From Pseudomonas sp. A-RE-19 (GTDB lineage: Bacteria; Pseudomonadota; Gammaproteobacteria; Pseudomonadales; Pseudomonadaceae): a stretch of 64,000 bases of DNA. This document shows, one piece after another, positions 42,059 to 51,282 of this stretch. The stretch spans positions 93,014 through 157,013 of the forward strand of contig NZ_JAHBDQ010000010.1 of NCBI RefSeq assembly GCF_019956555.1, in the 5' to 3' direction. Under the pieces are notes generated by a model. The model made no database searches, was not told the origin of the DNA, and saw only the letters and a list, made by a program, of their open reading frames with translations. The position numbers were made by a program, and so were the translations under genes. Position 1 is the first letter of the stretch. Every line of letters begins with the position of its first letter.

Positions 42059-45000
42059 GCCAGATCAATCGCCTGTCCAACGGCGGACGGATCGACCGTA
42101 ACAAAGTGCTGAGCTTCACCTTCAACGGCCAGGTCTACAAAGGCTTTGAAGGCGATTCCCTGGCCGCTGCCTTGCTGGCCAACGGTGTCGACATCATCGG
42201 CCGCAGCTTCAAGTACTCGCGCCCGCGCGGCATCTTCGCCGCCGGTGCCGAAGAGCCGAACGCTGTGCTGCAGATCGGTGCGACCGAAGCCACGCAGATC
42301 CCGAACGTACGCGCCACGCAACAAGCGCTGTATCAAGGCCTGGTCGCCACCAGCACCAACGGCTGGCCGAGCGTGAACAACGACATGATGGGGATTCTCG
42401 GCAAGGTCGGCGGCAAGCTGATGCCGCCGGGCTTCTACTACAAAACCTTCATGTACCCGCAATCGTTCTGGATGACCTACGAGAAGTACATTCGTAAGGC
42501 CGCCGGCCTCGGCCGCTCGCCGACCGAAAACGATCCGGATACCTACGACTACATGAACCAGCACTGCGACGTGCTGATCGTCGGCGCTGGCCCTGCGGGT
42601 CTGGCGGCTGCACTGGCGGCTGCCCGTAGCGGTGCGCGCGTGATCCTGGCCGATGAGCAGGAAGAGTTCGGCGGCAGCCTGCTCGATTCCCGCGAAAGCC
42701 TCGATGGCAAACCTGCTACCGAGTGGGTCGCCAGCGTCATCGCCGAGCTGAAAAACACCCCGGACGTGCTGCTGTTGCCGCGCGCCACGGTCAACGGTTA
42801 CCACGACCATAACTTCCTGACCATTCACGAGCGCCTCACCGATCACCTCGGCGACCGTGCCCCGATTGGCCAGGTGCGTCAGCGCATCCATCGGGTTCGC
42901 GCCAAGCGTGTGGTGCTGGCGACAGGCAGCCACGAGCGTCCACTGGTTTACGGCAACAACGACGTGCCGGGCAACATGCTCGCTGGCGCTGTGTCGACTT
43001 ATGTTCGCCGTTACGGCGTGGCACCGGGCAAAAAGCTCGTGCTGTCGACCAACAACGATCACGCTTACCGCGTAGCGCTGGATTGGCTCGATGCCAGTCT
43101 GCAAGTGGTGGCGATCGCCGATGCCCGCAGCAACCCTCGCGGTGCGCTGGTGGAAGAAGCTCGCGCCAAAGGCATCCGCATCCTGACCGGCAGCGCCGTG
43201 ATCGAGGCCCGTGGCAGCAAGCACGTCACCGCCGCTCGCGTTGCCGCGATTGATGTAAAAGCACACACCGTGACCAGCCCGGGCGAGTGGCTCGATTGCG
43301 ACCTGGTCGCCAGTTCCGGCGGTTACAGCCCGGTGGTTCACCTGGCGTCGCACTTGGGTGGCAAGCCGATCTGGCGTGAAGACATCCTCGGCTTTGTGCC
43401 GGGCGAAGCACCGCAAAAACGCGTGTGCGTCGGTGGCATCAACGGCGTCTACAGCCTCGGCGATTCGCTGGCCGACGGTTTTGAAGGCGGTGCTCGCGCC
43501 GCCAGCGAAGCCGGTTTCAGCAAGGTCGAAGGCGTATTGCCCAAAGCCCTGAGCCGTCTGGAAGAGCCGACGCTGGCGCTGTTCCAGGTGCCTCACGAAA
43601 AAGCCACCGCACGGGCGCCGAAGCAATTCGTCGACCTGCAGAACGACGTCACCGCTGCCGCCATTGAACTGGCGACCCGCGAAGGCTTCGAGTCGGTCGA
43701 GCACGTCAAACGCTACACCGCGCTGGGCTTCGGCACCGATCAGGGCAAGCTCGGCAACGTCAACGGTCTGGCCATCGCCGCCCGTTCGCTGAACGTGACC
43801 ATCCCGCAGATGGGCACCACCATGTTCCGTCCGAACTACACGCCGGTGACCTTCGGCGCCGTGGCCGGTCGTCACTGTGGGCACATCTTCGAGCCGGTTC
43901 GTTTCACCGCGCTGCATCATTGGCACGTGAAGAACGGCGCCGAGTTCGAAGACGTCGGTCAGTGGAAGCGTCCTTGGTACTTCCCGAAGAACGGTGAAGA
44001 CCTGCACGCCGCCGTGAAGCGCGAATGCAAAGCCGTGCGCGACAGCGTCGGCCTGCTGGACGCTTCGACCCTGGGCAAGATCGACATCCAGGGCCCGGAT
44101 TCGCGTGAGTTCCTCAACCGCATCTACACCAACGCCTGGACCAAGCTCGATGTGGGCAAGGCGCGTTACGGCCTGATGTGTAAAGAAGACGGCATGGTGT
44201 TCGACGACGGCGTGACTGCATGCCTGGCCGATAACCACTTCGTGATGACCACCACCACCGGCGGCGCTGCACGCGTGCTGCAATGGCTGGAGATTTACCA
44301 TCAGACTGAATGGCCAGACCTGAAGGTGTACTTCACTTCCGTGACGGATCACTGGGCAACCATGACCCTGTCCGGGCCGAACAGCCGCAAGCTGCTCAGC
44401 GAAGTCACCGACGTCGATCTGGCCAATGAAGCGTTCCCGTTCATGACCTGGAAAGAAGCTCTGGTCGGTGGCGTGCCGGCGCGGATTTTCCGGATTTCGT
44501 TTACCGGTGAGCTGTCGTACGAAGTCAACGTGCAGGCCGACTACGCCATGGGCGTACTCGAAAAAATCGTCGAGGCCGGGAAGAAGTACAACCTGACTCC
44601 GTACGGCACTGAAACCATGCACGTACTGCGGGCCGAGAAGGGCTTCATCATCGTCGGTCAGGACACTGACAGCTCGATGACTCCGGACGACCTGAACATG
44701 GGCTGGTGTGTCGGTCGCACCAAACCGTTCTCGTGGATCGGCTGGCGCGGCATGAACCGCGAAGACTGCGTGCGTGATCAGCGCAAACAGCTGGTCGGTC
44801 TGAAGCCGATCGATCCAACCAAATGGCTGCCGGAAGGTGCGCAACTGGTGTTCAACACCAAGCAAACCATCCCGATGACCATGGTCGGTCACGTGACTTC
44901 CAGCTACCTGCACAACTCCCTCGGCTATTCGTTTGCCATGGGTGTGGTCAAGGGGGGGCTGAAGCGCATGGGTGAGCGGGTGTTCGCACCGCTGGCCGAC

Positions 45001-45072
45001 GGCAGCGTGATCGAGGCGGAAATCGTTTCTTCGGTGTTCTTCGATCCGAAAGGTGATCGCCAGAACGTTTAA
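42055..45072 (+). CDS. soxA: Sarcosine oxidase alpha subunit
   Basis: This is the large 1005-residue subunit. The N-terminus is a ferredoxin-like fold (FNGQVYKGFEGDSLAAALLA) without iron-sulfur ligands. A dinucleotide-binding domain follows (VLIVGAGPAGLAAALAAARSG), and the C-terminal GcvT-like folate-binding domain begins with EYKTVRDSVGLLDAS-type residues (KAVRDSVGLLDASTLGKIDI). The start is the ATG at 42055 overlapping soxD. Folate binds in the C-terminal part and accepts the methyl-derived carbon. A REP pair separates soxA from soxG. Confidence 0.95.
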   Translation: MSQINRLSNGGRIDRNKVLSFTFNGQVYKGFEGDSLAAALLANGVDIIGRSFKYSRPRGIFAAGAEEPNAVLQIGATEATQIPNVRATQQALYQGLVATSTNGWPSVNNDMMGILGKVGGKLMPPGFYYKTFMYPQSFWMTYEKYIRKAAGLGRSPTENDPDTYDYMNQHCDVLIVGAGPAGLAAALAAARSGARVILADEQEEFGGSLLDSRESLDGKPATEWVASVIAELKNTPDVLLLPRATVNGYHDHNFLTIHERLTDHLGDRAPIGQVRQRIHRVRAKRVVLATGSHERPLVYGNNDVPGNMLAGAVSTYVRRYGVAPGKKLVLSTNNDHAYRVALDWLDASLQVVAIADARSNPRGALVEEARAKGIRILTGSAVIEARGSKHVTAARVAAIDVKAHTVTSPGEWLDCDLVASSGGYSPVVHLASHLGGKPIWREDILGFVPGEAPQKRVCVGGINGVYSLGDSLADGFEGGARAASEAGFSKVEGVLPKALSRLEEPTLALFQVPHEKATARAPKQFVDLQNDVTAAAIELATREGFESVEHVKRYTALGFGTDQGKLGNVNGLAIAARSLNVTIPQMGTTMFRPNYTPVTFGAVAGRHCGHIFEPVRFTALHHWHVKNGAEFEDVGQWKRPWYFPKNGEDLHAAVKRECKAVRDSVGLLDASTLGKIDIQGPDSREFLNRIYTNAWTKLDVGKARYGLMCKEDGMVFDDGVTACLADNHFVMTTTTGGAARVLQWLEIYHQTEWPDLKVYFTSVTDHWATMTLSGPNSRKLLSEVTDVDLANEAFPFMTWKEALVGGVPARIFRISFTGELSYEVNVQADYAMGVLEKIVEAGKKYNLTPYGTETMHVLRAEKGFIIVGQDTDSSMTPDDLNMGWCVGRTKPFSWIGWRGMNREDCVRDQRKQLVGLKPIDPTKWLPEGAQLVFNTKQTIPMTMVGHVTSSYLHNSLGYSFAMGVVKGGLKRMGERVFAPLADGSVIEAEIVSSVFFDPKGDRQNV

Positions 45073-45116
45073 TGGCCTCGGGTCCTGTGGACGGGCAGTT
45101 GCACCGAGTCGTCTGA

Positions 45117-45180
45117 TTCGCGAGCAAGCCCGCTCCCACAGGGGGACGCGGTCGAATGTGGGAGCGGGCTTGCTCGCGAA
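45117..45180. repeat. REP pair (mixed variant) inside soxA-soxG
   Basis: TTCGCGAGCAAGCCCGCTCC and its inverted copy have a very short spacer. It lies within the sox operon and may set the soxG level. Confidence 0.85.
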
Positions 45181-45237
45181 GGCGGCGGCACAGCCACCAC
45201 AAGGGCCAGAACCAACAGAATTCAAGACAGGTGCTTT

Positions 45238-45870
45238 ATGACCGCAGCCAATGTTTACCAACAACGCCCAACCACCGGGGCCAAGGCCGAGTCGTCGCTG
45301 CATCATGCCGACCTCGCCAGCCTGGTGGGCAAGGGTCGCAAGAACGCCGGCGTGATCGTGCGTGAGAAAAAACTCCTCGGTCACCTGACCATTCGTGGCG
45401 ATGGCCACGATGCGGCGTTCGCCGCTGGCGTGCACAAAGCGCTTGGCATCGAATTGCCGGGTGCACTGACCGTCATCGTCAAAGGCGAAACCAGCCTGCA
45501 ATGGATGGGGCCGGATGAATGGTTGCTGATCGTGCCGACCGGTGAAGAATTCGCCGCCGAGCAAAAGCTGCGTGAGGCGCTGGGCGACCTGCACATCCAG
45601 ATCGTCAACGTCAGCGGCGGCCAGCAGATCCTCGAACTGAGCGGCCCGAACGTGCGTCAGGTGCTGATGAAATCCACCAGCTACGACGTGCACCCCAACA
45701 ACTTCCCGGTGGGCAAGGCTGTCGGCACCGTGTTTGCCAAGTCGCAACTGGTGATCCGCCATACCGCCGAAGACACCTGGGAACTGCTGATCCGCCGCAG
45801 CTTCTCGGATTACTGGTGGTTGTGGTTGCAGGATGCAGCGGCTGAGTACGGGCTTAGCGTCCAGGCTTGA
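45238..45870 (+). CDS. soxG: Sarcosine oxidase gamma subunit
   Basis: This is a 210-residue subunit of the heterotetramer with GcvT-like fold; it packs against the alpha subunit. It has LQWMGPDEWLLIVPTGEE and GKAVGTVFAKSQLVIRHT, the family blocks, and starts at ATG 45238 (MTAANVYQQRPTTG). It is 165 bp from soxA with an intervening REP pair, so the operon is probably continuous but partly attenuated. Confidence 0.93.
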   Translation: MTAANVYQQRPTTGAKAESSLHHADLASLVGKGRKNAGVIVREKKLLGHLTIRGDGHDAAFAAGVHKALGIELPGALTVIVKGETSLQWMGPDEWLLIVPTGEEFAAEQKLREALGDLHIQIVNVSGGQQILELSGPNVRQVLMKSTSYDVHPNNFPVGKAVGTVFAKSQLVIRHTAEDTWELLIRRSFSDYWWLWLQDAAAEYGLSVQA

Positions 45871-45877
45871 GATTGCC

Positions 45878-45983
45878 TTCGCGGGCAAGTCGGATCGCCG
45901 CCCGCTCGCTCCTACAGTTGACCGTGTTGCCCCGTTATTTCATGGCCGACATCAACCCTGCAGGAGCGAGGCTTGCCCGCGAA
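45878..45983. repeat. REP pair (type A, imperfect left arm)
   Basis: TTCGCGGGCAAGTCGGATCG starts the left arm, with a CGGATCGCCGC insert also seen at 61985. The right arm is the normal GAGCGAGGCTTGCCCGCGAA. Confidence 0.8.
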
Positions 45984-46026
45984 CAACCGCGAAGCGGTTG
46001 CCCATAACAACAGGAGTCACCGCACT

Positions 46027-46884
46027 ATGAGCCGCGCCCCAGACACATGGATTCTGACCGCCGACTGCCCTAGCGTCCTCGGCACCGTGGATGCGGTGAC
46101 CCGCTTTTTGTTCGAGCAGGGCTGCTACGTCACCGAGCACCACTCCTTCGATGACCGGCTCTCGGGCCGTTTCTTCATTCGCGTGGAATTCCGTCAGCCT
46201 GATGGCTTCGACGAACAAGCCTTTCGCGCAGGTTTGGCAGAGCGTGGTAACGCCTTCGGGATGGTCTTCGAGCTGACCCCGCCGAACTACCGGCCAAAAG
46301 TGGTGATCATGGTCTCCAAGGCCGATCACTGCCTCAACGATTTGCTCTATCGCCAGCGTATCGGCCAGTTGTCGATGGACGTGGCCGCTGTGGTCTCCAA
46401 CCACCCGGACCTCAAGCCGTTGGCCGACTGGCACCAGATTCCGTACTACCACTTTCCGCTGGACCCGAACGACAAGCCGTCCCAGGAGCGTCAGGTCTGG
46501 CAGGTGATCGAAGAGTCCGGCGCCGAGCTGGTGATTCTTGCCCGTTACATGCAGGTTCTGTCGCCAGAGCTGTGCCGCAAACTCGACGGCAAGGCGATCA
46601 ATATCCACCACTCCCTGCTGCCGGGTTTCAAAGGTGCCAAGCCCTATCACCAGGCCTACAACAAGGGCGTGAAACTGGTTGGCGCCACGGCGCATTACAT
46701 CAACAACGACCTGGACGAAGGCCCGATCATCGCCCAGGGCGTGGAGGCCGTGGATCACAGTCATTACCCCGAAGATTTGATCGCCAAGGGGCGGGATATC
46801 GAAGGGCTGACACTGGCGCGGGCCGTTGGTTATCACATCGAACGACGCGTGTTCCTTAACGCGAACAGAACAGTAGTCCTCTAG
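46027..46884 (+). CDS. purU: Formyltetrahydrofolate deformylase
   Basis: This enzyme hydrolyses 10-formyl-THF to formate and THF, regenerating folate loaded by sarcosine oxidase. It is 285 residues, with an N-terminal ACT domain (about 1-85, DTWILTADCPSVLGTVDAV) and the formyltransferase-fold catalytic part with INIHHSLLPGFKGAKPYHQA (Asn-x-His) and DEGPII. The start is the ATG at 46027 after CAGGAG. It follows soxG, as in P. aeruginosa, and is separated from fdhA by a type B repeat. Confidence 0.95.
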   Translation: MSRAPDTWILTADCPSVLGTVDAVTRFLFEQGCYVTEHHSFDDRLSGRFFIRVEFRQPDGFDEQAFRAGLAERGNAFGMVFELTPPNYRPKVVIMVSKADHCLNDLLYRQRIGQLSMDVAAVVSNHPDLKPLADWHQIPYYHFPLDPNDKPSQERQVWQVIEESGAELVILARYMQVLSPELCRKLDGKAINIHHSLLPGFKGAKPYHQAYNKGVKLVGATAHYINNDLDEGPIIAQGVEAVDHSHYPEDLIAKGRDIEGLTLARAVGYHIERRVFLNANRTVVL

Positions 46885-46900
46885 CAGTTTTTACTGCCTG

Positions 46901-46977
46901 AAAAGATCGCAGCCTTCGGCAGCTCCTACGCCGATCGCATATCCCTGTAGGAGCTGCCGAAGGCTGCGATCTTTTGA
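46901..46977. repeat. Type B repeat, reverse topology
   Basis: AAAAGATCGCAGCCTTCGGC ... AGCTCCTAC comes first, followed by the inverted GTAGGAGCTGCCGAAGGC. The order is opposite to the copies at 17514, 36821 and 38809. Confidence 0.85.
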
Positions 46978-47051
46978 TTTACCGAGCAATCAACGCGCCG
47001 CCGATCCATGGCGACGCGACCGCTACATAAAAACAACAGCGAGGTGAAAGC

Positions 47052-48251
47052 ATGTCTGGCAATCGTGGTGTGGTGTATCTCGGCAATGGCAAAGTCGAAA
47101 TACAGAAAATCGACTATCCGAAAATGCAGGACCCGCGCGGCAGGAAGATTAACCACGCCGTCATCCTGCGTGTGGTTTCCACCAACATCTGTGGTTCCGA
47201 CCAGCACATGGTGCGCGGCCGTACCACTGCTCAGACCGGTCTGGTACTCGGCCACGAGATCACCGGCGAAGTCATCGAGAAGGGCAGCGACGTCGAGAAC
47301 CTGCAAATCGGCGACCTGGTGTCCGTACCGTTCAACGTAGCTTGCGGGCGCTGCCGTTCCTGCAAAGAGATGCACACCGGTGTCTGCCTGAGCGTCAACC
47401 CGGCGCGTCCGGGCGGTGCTTACGGTTATGTCGACATGGGCGACTGGACCGGTGGCCAGGCTGAATACGCGATGGTGCCGTACGCGGACTTCAACCTGCT
47501 CAAACTCCCGGATCGCGATCGCGCGATGGAAAAAATCCGCGACCTGACCTGCCTCTCCGACATCCTGCCGACCGGTTACCACGGCGCAGTGACGGCCGGC
47601 GTTGGCCCGGGCAGCACCGTATACATCGCCGGCGCTGGTCCGGTCGGTCTGGCCGCTGCCGCTTCTGCTCGCCTGTTGGGCGCTGCAGTGGTGATCATCG
47701 GTGACGTCAACACCGTCCGCCTGGCGCACGCCAAGGCTCAAGGTTTCGAAATCGCCGACCTGTCCCTGGACACCCCACTGCACGAACAGATCGCTGCGCT
47801 GTTGGGCGAGCCGGAAGTGGATTGCGCCGTCGATGCGGTGGGCTTCGAAGCCCGTGGTCACGGCCATGACGGCGTGAAACACGAAGCGCCGGCCACCGTG
47901 CTCAACTCGCTGATGGGCGTGGTTCGCGTGGCCGGCAAAATCGGCATCCCCGGCCTGTACGTGACCGAAGATCCAGGTGCTGTGGATGCGGCCGCGAAAA
48001 TGGGCAGCCTGAGCATTCGCTTCGGTCTGGGCTGGGCCAAATCCCACAGCTTCCACACCGGCCAGACGCCAGTGATGAAGTACAACCGCCAGCTGATGCA
48101 GGCGATCATGTGGGACCGCATCAAGATTGCCGACATCGTGGGTGTTGAAGTCATCAGCCTGGATGACGCGCCACGGGGTTATGGCGAGTTCGATGCGGGC
48201 GTGCCGAAGAAGTTTGTGATCGATCCGCACAAGCTGTTCAGCGCGGCGTAA
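47052..48251 (+). CDS. fdhA: Glutathione-independent formaldehyde dehydrogenase
   Basis: This enzyme oxidises the formaldehyde freed by betaine and dimethylglycine demethylation to formate with tightly bound NAD. It is 399 residues, a zinc medium-chain dehydrogenase: catalytic zinc ligands in NICGSDQHM and GHEITGEV, structural zinc cysteines in ACGRCRSCKEMHTGVC, and GAGPVGLAAAASARLLGAAV for NAD binding. The start is the ATG at 47052 after GAGGTGAAAG. It ends the sarcosine cluster before a strong terminator. Confidence 0.96.
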   Translation: MSGNRGVVYLGNGKVEIQKIDYPKMQDPRGRKINHAVILRVVSTNICGSDQHMVRGRTTAQTGLVLGHEITGEVIEKGSDVENLQIGDLVSVPFNVACGRCRSCKEMHTGVCLSVNPARPGGAYGYVDMGDWTGGQAEYAMVPYADFNLLKLPDRDRAMEKIRDLTCLSDILPTGYHGAVTAGVGPGSTVYIAGAGPVGLAAAASARLLGAAVVIIGDVNTVRLAHAKAQGFEIADLSLDTPLHEQIAALLGEPEVDCAVDAVGFEARGHGHDGVKHEAPATVLNSLMGVVRVAGKIGIPGLYVTEDPGAVDAAAKMGSLSIRFGLGWAKSHSFHTGQTPVMKYNRQLMQAIMWDRIKIADIVGVEVISLDDAPRGYGEFDAGVPKKFVIDPHKLFSAA

Positions 48252-48268
48252 GGCCTGGAGCAAGACGG

Positions 48269-48301
48269 AAAAAAGGGCGACAGTGATGTCGCCCTTTTTT
48301 A
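48269..48301. terminator. Bidirectional intrinsic terminator
   Basis: The stem GGGCGACA (48275-48282) pairs with TGTCGCCC (48287-48294), with an A-run before and T-run after. It serves fdhA on the plus strand and the convergent gene at 48316. Confidence 0.92.
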
Positions 48302-48315
48302 TGGGAAGCAGTGAC

Positions 48316-48738
48316 CTACGATTTTTGGGGTTCTGTCAGTGTGGAGTACTTGAATTGGCATTTCGTGATGTCTGCGTTTTTGCAGAACTCAGCGTTCCAG
48401 GAGTTAGTTGCAGGCTTGAAGTCATTGAACTCTTTCAGCACCACCCTTACGCCAGCATCACCCTCGCCCTCGTAAGTACAGATCACAGCTTTGGTGCTTT
48501 CTTTGTAGTTGGCATCTGTGAATGTTGAATCCTTAAGGTAACTTTCTTGGGCTTGCTGGTTTTCACCTGTCCACTTCTGCGTTGATCCGGTTGGCCCCTG
48601 CGCAAAGTACTCGAAACCTCCCCCGGCCATTGGTTTTTGCGAGATTTTGTCAATTGACGGGCACGTTGCGGTAGCCGCATACGCATTACCCATGAGTCCG
48701 ATCACTGCAACTACACCCACCGCCATCTTGATTTTCAT
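48316..48738 (-). CDS. Secreted DUF3757-like protein
   Basis: This is a 140-residue exported protein of unknown function. A signal peptide (MKIKMAVGVVAVIGLMGNAYA) is followed by ATATCPSIDKI; cysteines at ATCPS, VICTYEG, EFCKNAD and TKCQFKY probably form two disulfides. The pattern of Trp, Gly and Tyr around YFAQGPTGSTQKWTGE resembles DUF3757 members, an assignment of moderate certainty. It is convergent with fdhA across the shared terminator and transcribed alone. Confidence 0.7.
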   Translation of the reverse strand: MKIKMAVGVVAVIGLMGNAYAATATCPSIDKISQKPMAGGGFEYFAQGPTGSTQKWTGENQQAQESYLKDSTFTDANYKESTKAVICTYEGEGDAGVRVVLKEFNDFKPATNSWNAEFCKNADITKCQFKYSTLTEPQKS

Positions 48739-48965
48739 TGTTGTACTCCATTACGAAATTGGAGTGCCAATGCTGATGGGCTTCCCTTCTTGTGCCTACT
48801 GTCAAACTTGATAGTTCTTTATGTTGGTTTTGAATCGTTACGAGCTTAATTATGCGAATGCGAAATAAGCGCACAAGTCAAGGAACATGCCGGCAGATAC
48901 CCGGTCAAATCGGCAGTTTTACCGCCCGTTACCGGGTGGTTTTCATGGCACAAGAGGATGTCTGG

Positions 48966-49574
48966 ATGAACGTTTCACGCGGTTTTGCACTGGCATCGCT
49001 CATGGCTGTCGCTTCGTTGACGACGCTGGCTGCCAGCCCGGCCTTTGCGCAGTTCAGTCTCGTTGATGCGGCCAAAGCGGTTTCGGCGATGCAGGGCGAC
49101 GAGGGCAATGATGAAGGCGATGATGCCGATGGCATCGTGGCGGCGGCGCCCAAGGCGGCCGGTTTGCTCAATACCCTGGGCTCGCAGCTCGACATCACCC
49201 CGGAACAGGCCATCGGCGGCGCCGGCGCGATGCTGGGGCTGGCGAGGAATCAGCTCAGCGGCCAAGACTTCTCCGAGCTGAGTAAAAACGTGCCGGGCCT
49301 CGCTCAGATCGCCGGCAACAGCGCGATCAGTGGCCTGAATGGATTAGGTGGGCTGCTCGGCGCCGGTTCGGACAAGAATGCGTTGCTCGATGGCTTGCTG
49401 GGTAACGTCAAGGACACCAGCGACCTGAACAACGCCTTCAGCGCCCTGGGCATGGACAGTGGCATGATCGGCCAGTTTGCCCCGGTGATCCTGCAATACC
49501 TCGGTCAGCAAGGCGTCGCCGGTTCGCTGCTGCAAAACCTCGGCGGGATCTGGGGCGCAGGCGCCGGTAGCTGA
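48966..49574 (+). CDS. Secreted DUF2780-like protein
   Basis: This is a 202-residue exported protein. The signal peptide MNVSRGFALASLMAVASLTT ends near AFAQ. The mature part is glycine-, leucine- and asparagine-rich, with repeats of LGGLLGAGSDKNALLDGLLG type and NQLSGQDFSELSKNVPGL, as in DUF2780 proteins. The start at 48966 follows AAGAGGATG; a longer frame begins at 48852. Function is unknown, and it is probably periplasmic or surface associated. The 227 bp upstream hold nothing clear. Confidence 0.75.
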   Translation: MNVSRGFALASLMAVASLTTLAASPAFAQFSLVDAAKAVSAMQGDEGNDEGDDADGIVAAAPKAAGLLNTLGSQLDITPEQAIGGAGAMLGLARNQLSGQDFSELSKNVPGLAQIAGNSAISGLNGLGGLLGAGSDKNALLDGLLGNVKDTSDLNNAFSALGMDSGMIGQFAPVILQYLGQQGVAGSLLQNLGGIWGAGAGS

Positions 49575-49575
49575 G

Positions 49576-50460
49576 TCAGCCTTCGGCGTGTAGCGCCTTG
49601 ATGCGCCGGTCCTTCTCGATCCAGAGCTGGTTGACCCAGTTCTGGAGCTTTTCGCGAAACGCCGCATCGTTTTCGTAATCGCCTTGCCACAGCGCCGGGT
49701 CCAGTTCGCGGGTCTGGATGTCGATGATGACCCTCGGCACGCGACCGCTGATCAAATCCCAGAACCCCGGAATCTTCTGCTGCGGATACACCACCGTCAC
49801 ATCGAGAATGGCATCCAGCTGTTCACCCATTGCCGCCAGCACAAAAGCCACGCCGCCAGCCTTGGGCTTGAGCAAGTGGGTGAAGGGTGACTGCTGCTGA
49901 GTGCTTTTCGCTGAGGTGTATCGAGTGCCTTCCAGATAATTGACCACCGTCACCGGCTGACGCTTGTACAGCTCGCAGGCTTGTTTGGTGATCTCCAGGT
50001 CCTTGCCGGCCAGTTCCGGTTTTTTTTCCAGAAACGCCTTGGTGTAGCGCTTCATGAACGGATAGTCCAACGCCCACCAGGCCAGGCCCAGGAACGGTAC
50101 CCAGATCAGTTCTTTCTTGAGGAAGAACTTGAAGAACGGCGTGCGCCGGTTAAGCGCCTGGATCAGTGCCGGAATATCGACCCAGGACTGATGGTTGCCG
50201 ATCACCAGATACGACGTGTCGCGGCGCAGTTCATCGCCGCCGCGAATGTCCCATTGCGTGGGGATGCACAGCCGGAAGATCAGTTTGTCGATCTCGGCCC
50301 AGGTTTCGGCAATCCACATCACTGTCCAGGAGGCGTAATCGCGCAAGCGCCCGGGCAGGAGCAGTTTCAGCAGGGCGAACACCATTAACGGCCCGAACAG
50401 CACCAGGGTATTGAGCAACAGCAGCAGGGTAACGAAACAGCCGGTGAGCAGGCGGCGCAT
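49576..50460 (-). CDS. PlsC-type acyltransferase (YihG-like)
   Basis: This is a 294-residue inner-membrane 1-acyl-glycerol-3-phosphate acyltransferase-like enzyme. An N-terminal span (LLTGCFVTLLLLLNTLVLFG) precedes the catalytic NHQSWVD motif, and further blocks are NYLEGTRYT and KAGGVAFVLAAMG. It is longer than PlsC and resembles E. coli YihG, which acts on phospholipid remodelling. It is convergent with the DUF2780 gene (1 bp apart). The substrate is inferred. Confidence 0.85.
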   Translation of the reverse strand: MRRLLTGCFVTLLLLLNTLVLFGPLMVFALLKLLLPGRLRDYASWTVMWIAETWAEIDKLIFRLCIPTQWDIRGGDELRRDTSYLVIGNHQSWVDIPALIQALNRRTPFFKFFLKKELIWVPFLGLAWWALDYPFMKRYTKAFLEKKPELAGKDLEITKQACELYKRQPVTVVNYLEGTRYTSAKSTQQQSPFTHLLKPKAGGVAFVLAAMGEQLDAILDVTVVYPQQKIPGFWDLISGRVPRVIIDIQTRELDPALWQGDYENDAAFREKLQNWVNQLWIEKDRRIKALHAEG

Positions 50461-50571
50461 AGGTAACTCTTGAAAGCGTTTGGGCGCGCCATGATAAGCA
50501 GCTTCGGTTGGCAGGCCAAATCGGTGGTGACGAATGTTTCACCTTGGCAGCGGTATGCTGCGTGCCGGTGG

Positions 50572-50643
50572 AAAAGATCGCAGCCTTCGGCAGCTCCTAC
50601 AAAAGCATGCCGTGGAGCTGCCGAAGGCTGCGATCTTTTGATC
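50572..50643. repeat. Type B repeat, reverse topology
   Basis: AAAAGATCGCAGCCTTCGGC ... then GAGCTGCCGAAGGCTGCGAT, upstream of the retropepsin-like gene. Confidence 0.85.
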
Positions 50644-50716
50644 TTGAATACGCCGAACGAATTCAAAGGCAGCGGTTCTAAAATTCCGCCGCCCACTCTC
50701 CAAGGAAACCCCTTAC

Positions 50717-51223
50717 GTGAAATCTCTCCTTGCACTGCTTGCCCTCGTGACCCTGCCGGTTCTGGCCGCTGAGCCGACTCTTTACGGGCGTTACGAATAC
50801 ATCGCGTTGCCGGAAATCGGCGGCGAAGTCCTCAAGGCCAAAATGGACACCGGCGCCCTGACCGCGTCGCTGTCAGCCAAAGACATCGAAACCTTCACCC
50901 GTGACGGCGACGAGTGGGTGCGTTTCCGCCTCGCCACCAAAGGCGCGAGCAACAAGGTCTACGAACACAAGGTCGCACGGATCAGCAAGATCAAGACCCG
51001 CTCCGAAGAAGAAGACGATGACAAGGAAGTGATCGCACCCACCAAGCGCCCGGTGGTTGATCTGGAACTGTGCCTGGGCAACGTCAAGCGTACCGTCGAG
51101 GTCAACCTCACCGACCGCAGCAGCTTCAATTACCCGCTGTTGATCGGCGCCAAGGCACTGCGTGAATTTGGCGCGGCGGTGAACCCGGCACGGCGTTTCA
51201 CGGCAGACAAACCCGACTGCTGA
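50717..51223 (+). CDS. Exported retropepsin-like (RimB/ATP-dependent zinc protease family) protein, GTG start
   Basis: This is a 168-residue protein. A short signal peptide (KSLLALLALVTLPVLAAEPT) is followed by a retropepsin-like domain: YIALPEIGGEVLKAKMDTGALTASLSA contains the catalytic-type DTGA motif, and LLIGAKALREFG closes it. It is often annotated ATP-dependent zinc protease because of a RimK-linked family, but that name is not supported by motif. Translation starts at GTG 50717 after AAGGAAA. It lies upstream of creB, as in P. aeruginosa. Confidence 0.82.
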   Translation: MKSLLALLALVTLPVLAAEPTLYGRYEYIALPEIGGEVLKAKMDTGALTASLSAKDIETFTRDGDEWVRFRLATKGASNKVYEHKVARISKIKTRSEEEDDDKEVIAPTKRPVVDLELCLGNVKRTVEVNLTDRSSFNYPLLIGAKALREFGAAVNPARRFTADKPDC

Positions 51224-51282
51224 TTGACGGCGAATAAGCCTTGGGGCACCGTTCGGCGACTTAACTTCCGGGCGCGGACGCC

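Noticed and set aside
41974..45888. Long open minus-strand frame of about 1300 codons opposite soxA
   Set aside because: It is a by-product of GC-rich codon bias opposite soxD-soxA-soxG. It crosses a REP pair and three real genes and resembles no known protein.
48852..48965. Longer N-terminus for the DUF2780 protein
   Set aside because: The signal peptide begins at 48966 behind a ribosome site. The extra residues are Arg-rich and would block export.
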